Origin: UBA4292 sp964648695
GTDB lineage: Bacteria > Bacillota > Clostridia > Lachnospirales > Lachnospiraceae
Direction: 5' to 3'
Length of the DNA stretch: 64,000 nucleotides
NCBI GenBank assembly: GCA_964648695.1
Contig: CAZYLH010000002.1
Location: 1-64,000, forward strand
In this document: positions 16,308 through 25,069 of the stretch, piece by piece
How the letters are laid out: each line of letters begins with the position of its first letter
How positions within the stretch are numbered: the first letter of the stretch is position 1
Translations under genes and position numbers: made by a program
Notes under the pieces: model-generated
The model's input: only the letters and a program-made list of their open reading frames with translations
Database searches by the model: none
Told to the model about the DNA's origin: nothing

Positions 16308-16980
16308 TTACATACCTCAGCTCATAGCCAACCCCGCGCACCGCCTTAATCTGCGTCTTGGCGTGGATAAAATTTAACTTCTTTCTGACAAAGGACATAT
16401 ACACCTCTACGTTATTATACTCTGCGTTGCTGTCATATCCCCAGATCTTTACCGCCAACTGCTCCCTTGTAAGAACCTGCCCCTGATTGATGATCAGATA
16501 TTCCAAAATATGCATTTCCTTCTCACTAAGGCGCACATGCTCCTTGTCACAGGTAAGCATTAAACTGTCCTTTTTTAACGTGATGTCCCCAAACTTTAGC
16601 TCACTGCTGTCTAATACAGCGCTCCCTCTGCGGCTTAGGGCTCTTAAGCGCGCGAGAAGCTCCTCCGTCATAAAGGGCTTTGTCAGATAATCATCCGCCC
16701 CGCAGTCAAGACCCTTTACCTTATCCTCCAGCTCACTCTTTGCCGTGAGCATTAAAATCGACGTCCTGATACCCTGATTTCTGGCGCTCTTTGCGATCTC
16801 ATAGCCGTTTTTTCCAGGAAGCATGACATCTAAGATGGCAAGATCATAGATTGCGGTCTCTAATGCTATCAAGCCCTCCTCACCGTCTGAAAAATGATCC
16901 ACCTCATAGCCCGCATTTTTCAAAACCGCACACAGCGCCTGCGCCATGCGATGCTCATCCTCCACCAAAAGGAGCCTCAT
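16300..16980 (-). CDS. OmpR-family response regulator
   Basis: 226 residues. The receiver domain has the acidic pair in LVEDEHR, phospho-acceptor Asp in AILDVMLPGKNGYE, and the conserved Thr and Lys in MLTAKSE and YLTKPF. A C-terminal winged helix follows (VRLSEKEMHILEYL to RGVGYELRYV). The ATG at 16980 has AGGAGG nine bases upstream; the in-frame TTG at 16986 is too close to it. It is co-transcribed with the kinase. Its site could be the long inverted repeat before the VTC gene, but that repeat is better explained as an RNA hairpin. Confidence 0.95.
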   Translation of the reverse strand: MRLLLVEDEHRMAQALCAVLKNAGYEVDHFSDGEEGLIALETAIYDLAILDVMLPGKNGYEIAKSARNQGIRTSILMLTAKSELEDKVKGLDCGADDYLTKPFMTEELLARLRALSRRGSAVLDSSELKFGDITLKKDSLMLTCDKEHVRLSEKEMHILEYLIINQGQVLTREQLAVKIWGYDSNAEYNNVEVYMSFVRKKLNFIHAKTQIKAVRGVGYELRYVNV

Positions 16981-17002
16981 TTTCAAACACCTCCTATCAA
17001 AT

Positions 17003-17051
17003 CAGGGTAGTCACGCCCTCACTTGCTTTACGTAAGGACATAACTACCCTG
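17003..17051. terminator. Hairpin between dacF and the response-regulator gene
   Basis: CAGGGTAGT (17003-17011) pairs with ACTACCCTG (17043-17051). The T run is best on the plus strand, with a weaker one on the minus strand, so its strength as a terminator of dacF is uncertain. Confidence 0.55.
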
Positions 17052-17062
17052 TTTTTTATAGA

Positions 17063-18496
17063 CTACTTATACCACTCATCCGTGTCGATGCGGTGTTTGC
17101 GCCTTTTTCTTCGCTTCTTTTCCGACATGGTTACATAGGCAAAGCCTGTTGCAAGCAAAATCATCAGCACAACGCACACAATCAAAATCACACGGATAAT
17201 GCTTCCCTTACTGCCATCGGACAGATTGTCGCTCTGATCATCCACATCCACACCGGGGATTCGCGTATACTCCTCCTCCGTTGTCGCTGTAGCCACCGCG
17301 TCATCATCCGCTTCCTCGGCAACACTTGCGAGGAGCTGCTCTATGTCTACGGATTCTCTGGTGGTTTCCTGCTGGCTCTGGGATGGATCATATTCATCCT
17401 CAGGCTCTTGTGTAGTGAGATAGTCGCTGTGCACATAATAGTAGGAGCTCATATACTCGATCATACTCCACTCGCCCCAAGTGGCAACCCGTGTAACGGC
17501 CTGTCCGTACTGCAGTGAGCCAAGGACGCTTGTCCCAACAGAGCTTGGATATGAGCGCACCTTTAAGGAGTTTGTTTTATAGACGTAAACTGTCTCCTCA
17601 TTCTCCTCCCAGGTCATGTCCGTATACTCACCGTCAAAATATCCCCTGGCGTATTCTAAAAGCTTTAAGGTGTCGTTGTAAAACTCATCATCCGTGGATC
17701 CCATGATAACGATCACCACATCGTGTCCGTTAAACTGCGCCGCAGTACAAAGAGTTCTTCCCGCCTCTGTGGTGCGGCCTGTTTTTCCCGCATACACCTC
17801 CGGATAGATGATGGTGCCATTCACAATAGAATGGCTGGAAGAGATCTCCCTGCTTGCAGAGTAATTTGTGGCACTTATCTCATATTCGTAGGTGGTCGCC
17901 ATCTGAAGAAAGGCCTGATTTTTTATCGCCTCACCAAAGATAAGCGCCATGTCTCTGGCTGTGGTGTAGTGATCCTCACTGTGGAGACCGTGAGCGTTGA
18001 CAAAGTTGGTATTCACACAGCCAATCTCCTGTGCGCGCTCATTCATAAGCTCTGCAAACGCCTCTGTGCTTCCCGCAACCGTGATTCCAAGCTGTGCGGC
18101 GCACTCATTTGCGGAGACTAAAAACATACCGTACAAAGCGTCCTCCACAGTCATCACCTCGCCGACTGACGCCGAAGGCTCAAGAGTGGAGCTGTCGCTT
18201 GTCATCTCGCTAAGAGCCGCCTCTGTAAAGGTGATCTCCTCATCCAAATCCTCTATAAGCTCGCAAACCAAAAGCGCTGTCATAATTTTTGTTATGCTGG
18301 CAGGGTAATATACCGTATCCTCATTCTTTCCCAAAATCACGGTGCCATCAGTAACATCATAGATAACAAATCCCTCAGCCGCGGTCTCCACGGTGGTCGG
18401 GTATGGTAAATCATCTGCAAGAGCTGTTAAGGGCATAGTGCAGATCATTAACACTGTCAAAACCAGGCAGGATATATGTCTGATTGTTTTTTTCAT
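17063..18496 (-). CDS. dacF: D-alanyl-D-alanine carboxypeptidase (S11, DacF type) with SH3 and anchor
   Basis: 477 residues. A signal peptide (about 1-27) leads to the penicillin-binding carboxypeptidase domain, which trims the terminal D-Ala of peptidoglycan stem peptides. The catalytic set is Ser67-x-x-Lys70 (SITK), SAN in SANECAAQ, and KTGRT. An SH3b-like segment (LKVRSYPSSVGTSVLG) lies around 320-370, then an acidic Gln/Glu/Thr-rich linker, a membrane span near 435-458 and a Lys/Arg-rich tail. Unlike classical PBP5 enzymes, which end in an amphipathic helix, it is held by a real span. It has its own promoter. Confidence 0.92.
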   Translation of the reverse strand: MKKTIRHISCLVLTVLMICTMPLTALADDLPYPTTVETAAEGFVIYDVTDGTVILGKNEDTVYYPASITKIMTALLVCELIEDLDEEITFTEAALSEMTSDSSTLEPSASVGEVMTVEDALYGMFLVSANECAAQLGITVAGSTEAFAELMNERAQEIGCVNTNFVNAHGLHSEDHYTTARDMALIFGEAIKNQAFLQMATTYEYEISATNYSASREISSSHSIVNGTIIYPEVYAGKTGRTTEAGRTLCTAAQFNGHDVVIVIMGSTDDEFYNDTLKLLEYARGYFDGEYTDMTWEENEETVYVYKTNSLKVRSYPSSVGTSVLGSLQYGQAVTRVATWGEWSMIEYMSSYYYVHSDYLTTQEPEDEYDPSQSQQETTRESVDIEQLLASVAEEADDDAVATATTEEEYTRIPGVDVDDQSDNLSDGSKGSIIRVILIVCVVLMILLATGFAYVTMSEKKRRKRRKHRIDTDEWYK

Positions 18497-18570
18497 CTTA
18501 AATAGTGCTCCTTACTGTTTTGCACGTCCAAGCCGTGCTCACTTTCGCATGACTTTTTGACATCCGTCTC

Positions 18571-18599
18571 ATTATATGACATTTCTTTTTAATAGGCAA
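18571..18599 (-). promoter_or_regulatory. Sigma-A promoter of dacF
   Basis: On the minus strand TTGCCT (18594-18599), a 17-nt spacer and TATAAT (18571-18576), leaving a leader of about 70 nt. Confidence 0.75.
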
Positions 18600-18614
18600 C
18601 CCGTTTTCGCCCAA

Positions 18615-18653
18615 AAAATAATGTTGGAGTCAAAAGCCCCCCAACATTATTTT
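18615..18653 (-). terminator. Terminator of the tkt/APH transcript
   Basis: AAAATAATGTTGG pairs with CCAACATTATTTT around a 13-nt loop, and the minus strand runs on into Ts. It lies a few bases after the APH-like stop codon. Confidence 0.8.
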
Positions 18654-18657
18654 ACAG

Positions 18658-19611
18658 TCACAGATTCAGATGCATGGTCGCGTCCGCATACTGCTTCCAC
18701 ATGTTTTTAAAAAAGAATTCATCCTGATATTCCCTACAATAATACTCCACGATCCAAGTAAGACAGAGGTATAGATCATACCAGTAAACCCTCCTCTGCT
18801 CCGTGGGGGAAAATGGAACCATTCCGTACCCCCTGTAGAACGCCTCGTTGTGGTTATGCGTCCTAAATCCGGACTCCATCAGAGGATCCGCCCAGAGACA
18901 TCTCTCCCAGTCAATGATCCCCTGTATCTCGCCATCCTTAATAAAGATGTTCCCATCCCAAAGGTCCCAGTGCACAAGGCAGGGAGTCTTAACCTCGTCA
19001 AAACAGCTCCTGTCCTTTTCCAAGTGCTTTACAAAGGTACTCTGGTCATAGTGCAGGTCGATATTATAGTGCCGACAGTCCCCCAATATATCATTAAGCA
19101 TCGCATAAAAAGCCTCATACCAGCTGGAGCGCTGGCGGGTTTTTCTCCCAAAATACCCAAATTTGGTACCGTGGACACTGTTTATTAGCCGGTTTACTTT
19201 TCCTAACTCCTCGTCGATGGTTTTTTGCGTCTCCTTTGTAAGAGACTTTCTCACCTTATGAAGGCTGTCTCCGTCTAGGTATTCCATAAAGAAATACTCG
19301 GAGTCAAGGATCGTTTTGGCCGCGTCATAATAATACATGGCAGGAACCGCTACGCTGGTGAAGTTTTTCATCTTCTGGAGCATTGTCACCTCGGTGTACA
19401 TGATGTTCTTCTCATAACTCATGACACGGACATTGTCCTTAGGCGCCACCTTTAAAACCACATCCTTACCTGACTCAAGCCGAATGTGATAGGTGGCGTT
19501 AAAATACCCCTCGTGCATCTCCTCCACCGTCTGCGGCTTACAAAAGAAAGTCTTTTGCACCATCAGATGGATCTTGTCATAGGGAACCTCTTGTTTTGTC
19601 AAGCTCTGCAT
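18658..19611 (-). CDS. APH/choline-kinase-fold phosphotransferase
   Basis: 317 residues of the aminoglycoside-phosphotransferase/choline-kinase superfamily. The Brenner motif HWDLWDGN (about 218-225) supplies the catalytic Asp and metal-binding Asn, and IIDWERC (about 236-242) the DFG-like Asp. The N-lobe has VVLKVAPK with the nucleotide-binding Lys. The substrate cannot be told: many such genes act on small metabolites rather than antibiotics, and no resistance gene is nearby. It lies 21 nt downstream of tkt with a GGGGG ribosome site and ends at a terminator, so it is the last gene of a housekeeping transcript. Confidence 0.8.
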   Translation of the reverse strand: MQSLTKQEVPYDKIHLMVQKTFFCKPQTVEEMHEGYFNATYHIRLESGKDVVLKVAPKDNVRVMSYEKNIMYTEVTMLQKMKNFTSVAVPAMYYYDAAKTILDSEYFFMEYLDGDSLHKVRKSLTKETQKTIDEELGKVNRLINSVHGTKFGYFGRKTRQRSSWYEAFYAMLNDILGDCRHYNIDLHYDQSTFVKHLEKDRSCFDEVKTPCLVHWDLWDGNIFIKDGEIQGIIDWERCLWADPLMESGFRTHNHNEAFYRGYGMVPFSPTEQRRVYWYDLYLCLTWIVEYYCREYQDEFFFKNMWKQYADATMHLNL

Positions 19612-19632
19612 GAGATAACCCCCTAAGACGTC

Positions 19633-21621
19633 TTAAAACAGCCCCTTCATGGCGGTGGCAACATTTTTTGCCGTAATGCCAAATTTTTCAAAAAGTACGC
19701 TCGCCGGAGCGGATGCGCCAAAGCTATGCATCGTCACGTACGCACCGTCAAGACCTATGTATTTGCCCCATCCAAAATCAGATAAGGCCTCGGCAGCCAC
19801 TCTCCTTCTGACTGACCCCGGAAGCACCGACTCCTTGTACTCATCGCTCTGTGCATCAAACACATCCGTGCACGGCATGGAAACAACTGACACATCAATC
19901 CCTTCCGTTAAAAGCGTCTTCTGAGCCTCCACGGAAATTGAAACCTCGGAGCCGCTGGCGATGATGATGCCGTCCGGCGTATCCTTCTTTGAGGGTGAGA
20001 TCACATATCCGCCCTTTAGTGCCTCCTTAGAGGAGCCCTCCATCTGAGGAAGATTTTGGCGTGTCAGCACCAGCGCGGTGGGCGTGGTTCTTGATGTAAC
20101 CGCGTAGTACCATGCAGCGGCAGTCTCCGTGGCATCACACGGGCGGAAAACAGAGAAATTTGGCATTGCCCTTAGCATTGCAAGCTGCTCTATGGGCTCG
20201 TGGGTGGGGCCATCCTCGCCAACGCCAATGCTGTCATGCGTCAACACATAGGTTAAAGGCACGCCCATGATGGATGAGAGCCTCGCCATGGGCTTTACAT
20301 AATCCGAGAACACAAAGAAAGTGGAAACAAATGCCCTAAGCCCTCCGTGAAGCATTATGCCGTTTCCAATAGCCGCCATAGCAAGCTCACGAACACCAAA
20401 GTGGATGTTTCGTCCCGCATAAGTGTCTTTGCTAAAATCACCGCAGTCATTCATATATGTCTTGGTAGAAGGAGCCAGATCCGCAGCGCCTCCAAAGAGG
20501 TTTGGCAGTATCTCCTTTAGCTTTTGCAACTGCTTTCCGGAAAGATTTCTTGTAGCCTCCGGCTTATCATCATAGGCCCAGAAAGCCTCATTATCTATCA
20601 GCTTATCAGCAGCTCCCTCATCGTGGTACTGCTCCCAGAGTTTTTTAAGCTCGGGGTAAGCCGCGCAGTAAGCCGCAAACATACTCTGCCACTCCTGCTC
20701 CTTTTCCTCACCCTTCTTTGCTAATTTGTCGTAATTTTTATAAACCTCATCCGGCACAACAAAGGCTTCCTTTTCCGGCCAGCCTAAGTTTTCCCTAAGA
20801 GCCGCAACGTTATCTGCGCCAAGAGGCTCGCCGTGAGCGCTTGCCTTACCTTGCTTTTCCGGGCAACCGTAGCCGATCTGGGTCTTCACCGTTATAAATG
20901 AGGGGCGTGTGTGATCCGCCTTTGCCGCCTCTATAGCCATCGCGATGGCATCAAGGTCATTTCCGTCCTCCACGGTAAGAGTCTGGAAGCCAAACGCCTG
21001 CATACGCTTTTCTACATTTTCGGTAAATGCGATGTCGGTGCTTCCCTCGATTGAGATTTTGTTAGAATCGTAGAGCACGATAAGCTTAGAAAGCCCCAGC
21101 GTTCCTGCCAGCGAAAATGCCTCTGAAGAAATCCCCTCCATCATGCAGCCGTCGCCGCCAAGCACAAATGTATAGTGATCGACTACCGGGTATCCTTCAC
21201 GGTTAAACACTGCCGCCAGATGAGCCTCCGCCATAGCCATTCCCACAGCCATTCCCATGCCTGCTCCTAAAGGACCCGTGGTTGCCTCCACGCCGACAGT
21301 GTGGCGATACTCCGGATGTCCGGGGGTTAAGGATCCATCCTGTCTAAAGTTCTTTAAATCCTCCACCGTAAGCCCATATCCGAACAGGTGAAGCAGTGAG
21401 TAAAGAAGTGTGGAACCATGACCTCCGGAGAGGATAAAGCGATCCCTGTTCTCCCAGTTTGGATCTTTCGGGTTATGCCTCATGTGATTAGCCCAGAGCT
21501 CATATGCCATCGCCGCACTTCCTAAGGGAAGCCCTGGATGACCGGAATTTGCCTTCTGCACTGCATCCGCTGACAGCACTCGAATGGCGTTTACTGACAG
21601 GGTGTCTATCGTTTTGCTCAT
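19633..21621 (-). CDS. tkt: Transketolase
   Basis: 662 residues, a full-length transketolase exchanging two-carbon units in the non-oxidative pentose phosphate pathway with thiamine diphosphate. Visible are the N-terminal SGHPGLPLG, the GHGS histidine, the GGDGCMMEG thiamine-diphosphate/metal motif, the transketolase signature around GVGEDGPTHEPIEQL, and FGASAPASVLFEKFGIT at the C-terminus. AAAGGAG precedes the ATG. It lies 22 nt after thrS. In an anaerobe without an obvious oxidative branch here, it would mainly supply ribose 5-phosphate and erythrose 4-phosphate. Confidence 0.97.
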   Translation of the reverse strand: MSKTIDTLSVNAIRVLSADAVQKANSGHPGLPLGSAAMAYELWANHMRHNPKDPNWENRDRFILSGGHGSTLLYSLLHLFGYGLTVEDLKNFRQDGSLTPGHPEYRHTVGVEATTGPLGAGMGMAVGMAMAEAHLAAVFNREGYPVVDHYTFVLGGDGCMMEGISSEAFSLAGTLGLSKLIVLYDSNKISIEGSTDIAFTENVEKRMQAFGFQTLTVEDGNDLDAIAMAIEAAKADHTRPSFITVKTQIGYGCPEKQGKASAHGEPLGADNVAALRENLGWPEKEAFVVPDEVYKNYDKLAKKGEEKEQEWQSMFAAYCAAYPELKKLWEQYHDEGAADKLIDNEAFWAYDDKPEATRNLSGKQLQKLKEILPNLFGGAADLAPSTKTYMNDCGDFSKDTYAGRNIHFGVRELAMAAIGNGIMLHGGLRAFVSTFFVFSDYVKPMARLSSIMGVPLTYVLTHDSIGVGEDGPTHEPIEQLAMLRAMPNFSVFRPCDATETAAAWYYAVTSRTTPTALVLTRQNLPQMEGSSKEALKGGYVISPSKKDTPDGIIIASGSEVSISVEAQKTLLTEGIDVSVVSMPCTDVFDAQSDEYKESVLPGSVRRRVAAEALSDFGWGKYIGLDGAYVTMHSFGASAPASVLFEKFGITAKNVATAMKGLF

Positions 21622-21643
21622 AGTCGATCTCCTTTATTTCCTT

Positions 21644-23605
21644 TTATTTATCCTGGCAAGTCTCCACCTGGCGGATCGCCTTGGTGTCAATCTCCTCCCT
21701 GATGGCACTTATAAACTCTGCTAAAGGCTTTGTGCCCTCGTTTCCGGCAAAGCGACTGCTTACAGAAACGCTGCCCTCTGCCTGCTCCTTCTCTCCCACG
21801 ATCAGCCAATAAGGCAGACGGTCATTTCTAGCCTCACGTATCTTATAGCCGATCTTTTCTGAGCGGTTGTCCACCGTGGCGTCAATCTTGTTCTTCTTAA
21901 GCTCTGCGCAAACCTGCTCTGCATACTCCGTAAACTTTTCGGAGATCGGAAGCACCCTTACCTGCTCCGGGCACAGCCATGTGGGGAATTTTCCCGCATA
22001 ATGCTCTATAAGCCATGCCAGAGTTCTCTCATAGCAGCCGATTGATGTCCTGTGAATGATGTAAGGACGCACCTTCTCACCCTTCTGGTCGATGTAGTAC
22101 ATATCAAACTGCTCTGCAAGCAGAGCGTCCCACTGAATGGTGATCATGGTGTCTTCCTTGCCGTATACATTTTTGGCATTGATATCCACCTTTGGACCGT
22201 AAAAGGCTGCCTCGCCCACATCCTCGACAAACGGAATATCAAGCTCCGTCATGACGCGGCGGATATGGCCCTCTGTCTCCTCCCAAACCGCAGCATCCCC
22301 AATATACTTTTCGCGGTTATTGGGATCCCACTTTGAGAGATGATATGTCACCTCATCGTTTAAGCCTAATGTTGTAAGACAGTGCTTTGCAAGCGCAAGG
22401 CAGTTTTTAAACTCCTCCACCATCTGATCCGGACGCACAATCAAATGTCCCTCCGAGATGGTAAACTGGCGCACTCTGGTAAGACCGTGCATCTCACCGG
22501 AATCCTCATTTCTAAAGAGCGTGGAAGTCTCGCCCATGCGGATGGGAAGATCTCTGTAGGAGTGCTGCTCACTCTTATACACATAGTACTGGAACGGGCA
22601 GGTCATTGGACGAAGCGCAAAAACCTCTTTATCCTTTTCCTCATCCCCGAGGACAAACATCCCTTCCTGATAGTGATCCCAGTGACCAGAGATCTTATAC
22701 AGATCTGACTTTGCCATCAAAGGGGTCTTTGTGCGAACATATCCCCACTCATTATCCTCCAGATCCTCGATCCACCTCTGCATCTTCATCACCATCTTTG
22801 TTCCCTTAGGTGTAAGAAGCGGCAGACCCTGTCCGATGACATCCACCGTGGTAAAAAGCTTCATCTCCCGTCCAAGACGGTTGTGATCGCGCAGCTTTGC
22901 ATCCTCAAGCTTTGCCAAATACTCTGCCAGCTCATCCTTAGTGCCAAATGCAGAGCCGTAAATTCTCTGAAGCCTTGCTTTTGAAGAATCTCCTCTCCAG
23001 TATGCCATGGATGAGCTTGTGAGCTTAAACGCCTTAATCCCCTTTGTACTCATCAGATGTGGGCCGGCGCACAGATCGACAAAACCTCCCTGATCATAAA
23101 AGGAAATCTCGGCCGCCTCCGGTAGCTCCTCTATAAGTTCTACCTTAAACGGCTCGTTCTTCTCCTTCATAAGGGCGATGGCCTCATTCCTTGGAAGCGT
23201 AAAGCGGGTGATCTTCTTTCCTTCCTTGATGATCTTTTTCATCTCCGCCTCAATCCTGTCCAAATCCTCTCTGGAGAAGGGGCAAGCCTCAAAGTCATAA
23301 TAAAAGCCCTCGTCGATGGCAGGCCCGATTGTAACCTTCGCATCCGGAAATAAGCGCTTTACTGCCTCCGCCATAACATGGGATGCGGTGTGACGAAGCA
23401 CGCGAAGTCCCTCCGGATCCTTTGCGGTTAAGATATTAAGACTGCAGTCTCTATCTATCACAGTCCGCAAGTCCTTCACTTCACCGTCAACCTCTCCGGC
23501 ACATGCAGCTCTTGCCAGCCCTTCACTGATGTCCGTGGCGATCTCGATAATACTCTTTGCCTCATCATACTCCTTTACGGAGCCGTCTTTTAAAATGATC
23601 TTCAT
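21644..23605 (-). CDS. thrS: Threonyl-tRNA synthetase
   Basis: 653 residues with the full bacterial layout: TGS domain (about 1-62), editing domain with HxxxH (RHTASHVMAEA, about 73-83) and a downstream Cys/His pair, class II catalytic core with RPMTCPFQ (zinc Cys) and motif 3 around GCYERTLAWLIEH, and a C-terminal anticodon-binding domain. It attaches Thr to tRNA(Thr) and removes mischarged Ser. Only about 60 nt separate it from scpB and no T-box leader fits there, so it is transcribed from the scp promoter or a short unseen one. Confidence 0.97.
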   Translation of the reverse strand: MKIILKDGSVKEYDEAKSIIEIATDISEGLARAACAGEVDGEVKDLRTVIDRDCSLNILTAKDPEGLRVLRHTASHVMAEAVKRLFPDAKVTIGPAIDEGFYYDFEACPFSREDLDRIEAEMKKIIKEGKKITRFTLPRNEAIALMKEKNEPFKVELIEELPEAAEISFYDQGGFVDLCAGPHLMSTKGIKAFKLTSSSMAYWRGDSSKARLQRIYGSAFGTKDELAEYLAKLEDAKLRDHNRLGREMKLFTTVDVIGQGLPLLTPKGTKMVMKMQRWIEDLEDNEWGYVRTKTPLMAKSDLYKISGHWDHYQEGMFVLGDEEKDKEVFALRPMTCPFQYYVYKSEQHSYRDLPIRMGETSTLFRNEDSGEMHGLTRVRQFTISEGHLIVRPDQMVEEFKNCLALAKHCLTTLGLNDEVTYHLSKWDPNNREKYIGDAAVWEETEGHIRRVMTELDIPFVEDVGEAAFYGPKVDINAKNVYGKEDTMITIQWDALLAEQFDMYYIDQKGEKVRPYIIHRTSIGCYERTLAWLIEHYAGKFPTWLCPEQVRVLPISEKFTEYAEQVCAELKKNKIDATVDNRSEKIGYKIREARNDRLPYWLIVGEKEQAEGSVSVSSRFAGNEGTKPLAEFISAIREEIDTKAIRQVETCQDK

Positions 23606-23664
23606 GCTTTTCCTTTCTCTTATAAGACTACTGTAAGCTCTATATCAGGCACATAACGCACAAA

Positions 23665-24288
23665 TCAAACCGTAATTTCCTGGCGCGCCTCCTGCTCAAA
23701 CTCCTGAATCTGTTCGGAAGTAGTTTTCGGAAGCGACTCCACACTGTTAAGCCCAAAGCGGCGTAGGAACTCCTCCGTGGTGGCAAATAATATCGGTCTT
23801 CCAGGGGCGTCAAGCCTGCCAACCTCCTCAACCAAACCGTATTCTACCAGCTTGTTTACCGCAAAATCACTTTTTACTCCGCGGATACGCTCTACATCCC
23901 CCTTTGTCACCGGCTGCTTATAGGCGATAATGCTTAAGGTCTCCAGTGCAGTCTGCGTAAGCTGCGGCTTTTTAGGCTGAGCCGCAATGCGGATAAGCTG
24001 GGGATAATATTCCTTTTTTGTGCAAAGCTGTACGTGATCCTCAAAAATCTGTATAAAGATACCCCTTCTCTGCTCCTTATAAGAATCCGAAAGCCACTTG
24101 AGAAGTATCACAATATTTTCTTTGTCCATCCCTAAAGCGGCCGCGATTTTATCTATCTTTACGGACTTACCCATGGCAAATAAAATCGCCTCTATGGCTC
24201 CCATCGCTTCATCATCCGAAAGCTCGGCAAAAAGCTCCTCCTGTTTATAGCCCTCCACCATGATATCCTCTTTCATCTCATCACTCAT
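23665..24288 (-). CDS. scpB: Segregation and condensation protein B
   Basis: 207 residues, ScpB, which dimerises through winged-helix domains and binds ScpA in the SMC-ScpAB condensin. Typical blocks are EAILFAMGKSVKIDKIAAAL near the N-terminus and TQTALETLSIIAYKQPVT in the middle. It overlaps scpA by 8 nt and lies downstream of it, the usual scpA-scpB order. The ribosome site (GGAG, four to five bases) sits inside the end of scpA, consistent with translational coupling. Confidence 0.95.
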   Translation of the reverse strand: MSDEMKEDIMVEGYKQEELFAELSDDEAMGAIEAILFAMGKSVKIDKIAAALGMDKENIVILLKWLSDSYKEQRRGIFIQIFEDHVQLCTKKEYYPQLIRIAAQPKKPQLTQTALETLSIIAYKQPVTKGDVERIRGVKSDFAVNKLVEYGLVEEVGRLDAPGRPILFATTEEFLRRFGLNSVESLPKTTSEQIQEFEQEARQEITV

Positions 24289-25069
24289 ACTGCTCCAGTT
24301 CCTCCCTGCTGATGGCAGTCTCGGCCCCCTCGTTCCAATCCATAATTATGTCCCCGAAGGTCTCCTCCTGGCTTGCGCTTATCGCTCCGACCTTCATCAG
24401 CTCCAAAATAGCCAAAAAAGTCACCACAAGTCCGTGACGGCTTTCTTCCCTCACGAGGAGCTTTTTAAAGGAAAAGTGCTTCTCCTTTTTTGCATAATCA
24501 CATACATGCGTCAGCTTGTCGGCAAGCTTTACAGGCTCATGCCGTATATTTCCAAAGCGGCTCCTTATTGGATCAAGCTTATCCACCTGTCTGTGCATGA
24601 GCATGGAAAAGATCTGCTGCATTTTTTGTAGCGTCAGATCTGCCAAAAGCTCATCCATATCCACCTCGGGTTCGTATTTTTCCACCTCTTTTGGAAGGGT
24701 GGGATCTTTATAGAAATATTTTTGCGCATCATCCTGACCCGCCACCAAGCCGCTCGCCAGCATCTTGTACGTCTTGTACTCGACAAGCCTTGCCACCAGC
24801 TCCTCTCTTGGGTCAATCTCCTCCCCATTCTCATCCTCTTCTGGCGGAAGGAGCATCTTAGTCTTGATGTCGATGAGCGTCGCCGCCATCACCATAAACT
24901 CGCTGACAAGATTTAAATCCTCTTTGTCCATGTGGCTTACATAGTCAAGATATTGCTCTGTGATCAGCACGATGGGGATATCATAAATGCTGACCTTATT
25001 TTTTTCAATCAGGTGTAAAAGCAGGTCTAAAGGCCCCTCAAACACCTCAAGCTTTACCGATAACTTCAT
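24281..25069 (-). CDS. scpA: Segregation and condensation protein A
   Basis: 262 residues, the kleisin subunit of SMC-ScpAB that bridges the Smc heads. The N-terminal Smc-neck-binding part shows FEGPLDLLLHLIEKNKVSIYD. An acidic middle (about 80-150) and a C-terminal winged helix with VTFLAILELMKVGAI follow. It overlaps the metallophosphatase gene by four bases (ATGA). The nearest good GGAGG is 16 nt upstream, so translation may depend on coupling. smc is not in the window. Confidence 0.95.
   Translation of the reverse strand: MKLSVKLEVFEGPLDLLLHLIEKNKVSIYDIPIVLITEQYLDYVSHMDKEDLNLVSEFMVMAATLIDIKTKMLLPPEEDENGEEIDPREELVARLVEYKTYKMLASGLVAGQDDAQKYFYKDPTLPKEVEKYEPEVDMDELLADLTLQKMQQIFSMLMHRQVDKLDPIRSRFGNIRHEPVKLADKLTHVCDYAKKEKHFSFKKLLVREESRHGLVVTFLAILELMKVGAISASQEETFGDIIMDWNEGAETAISREELEQYE

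Noticed and set aside
18658..19611. Aminoglycoside resistance gene
   Set aside because: Only the general kinase fold motifs are seen; the setting is housekeeping and no resistance subfamily is recognisable.
23606..23664. T-box leader before thrS
   Set aside because: Only about 60 nt, with no T-box sequence or terminator stem visible.
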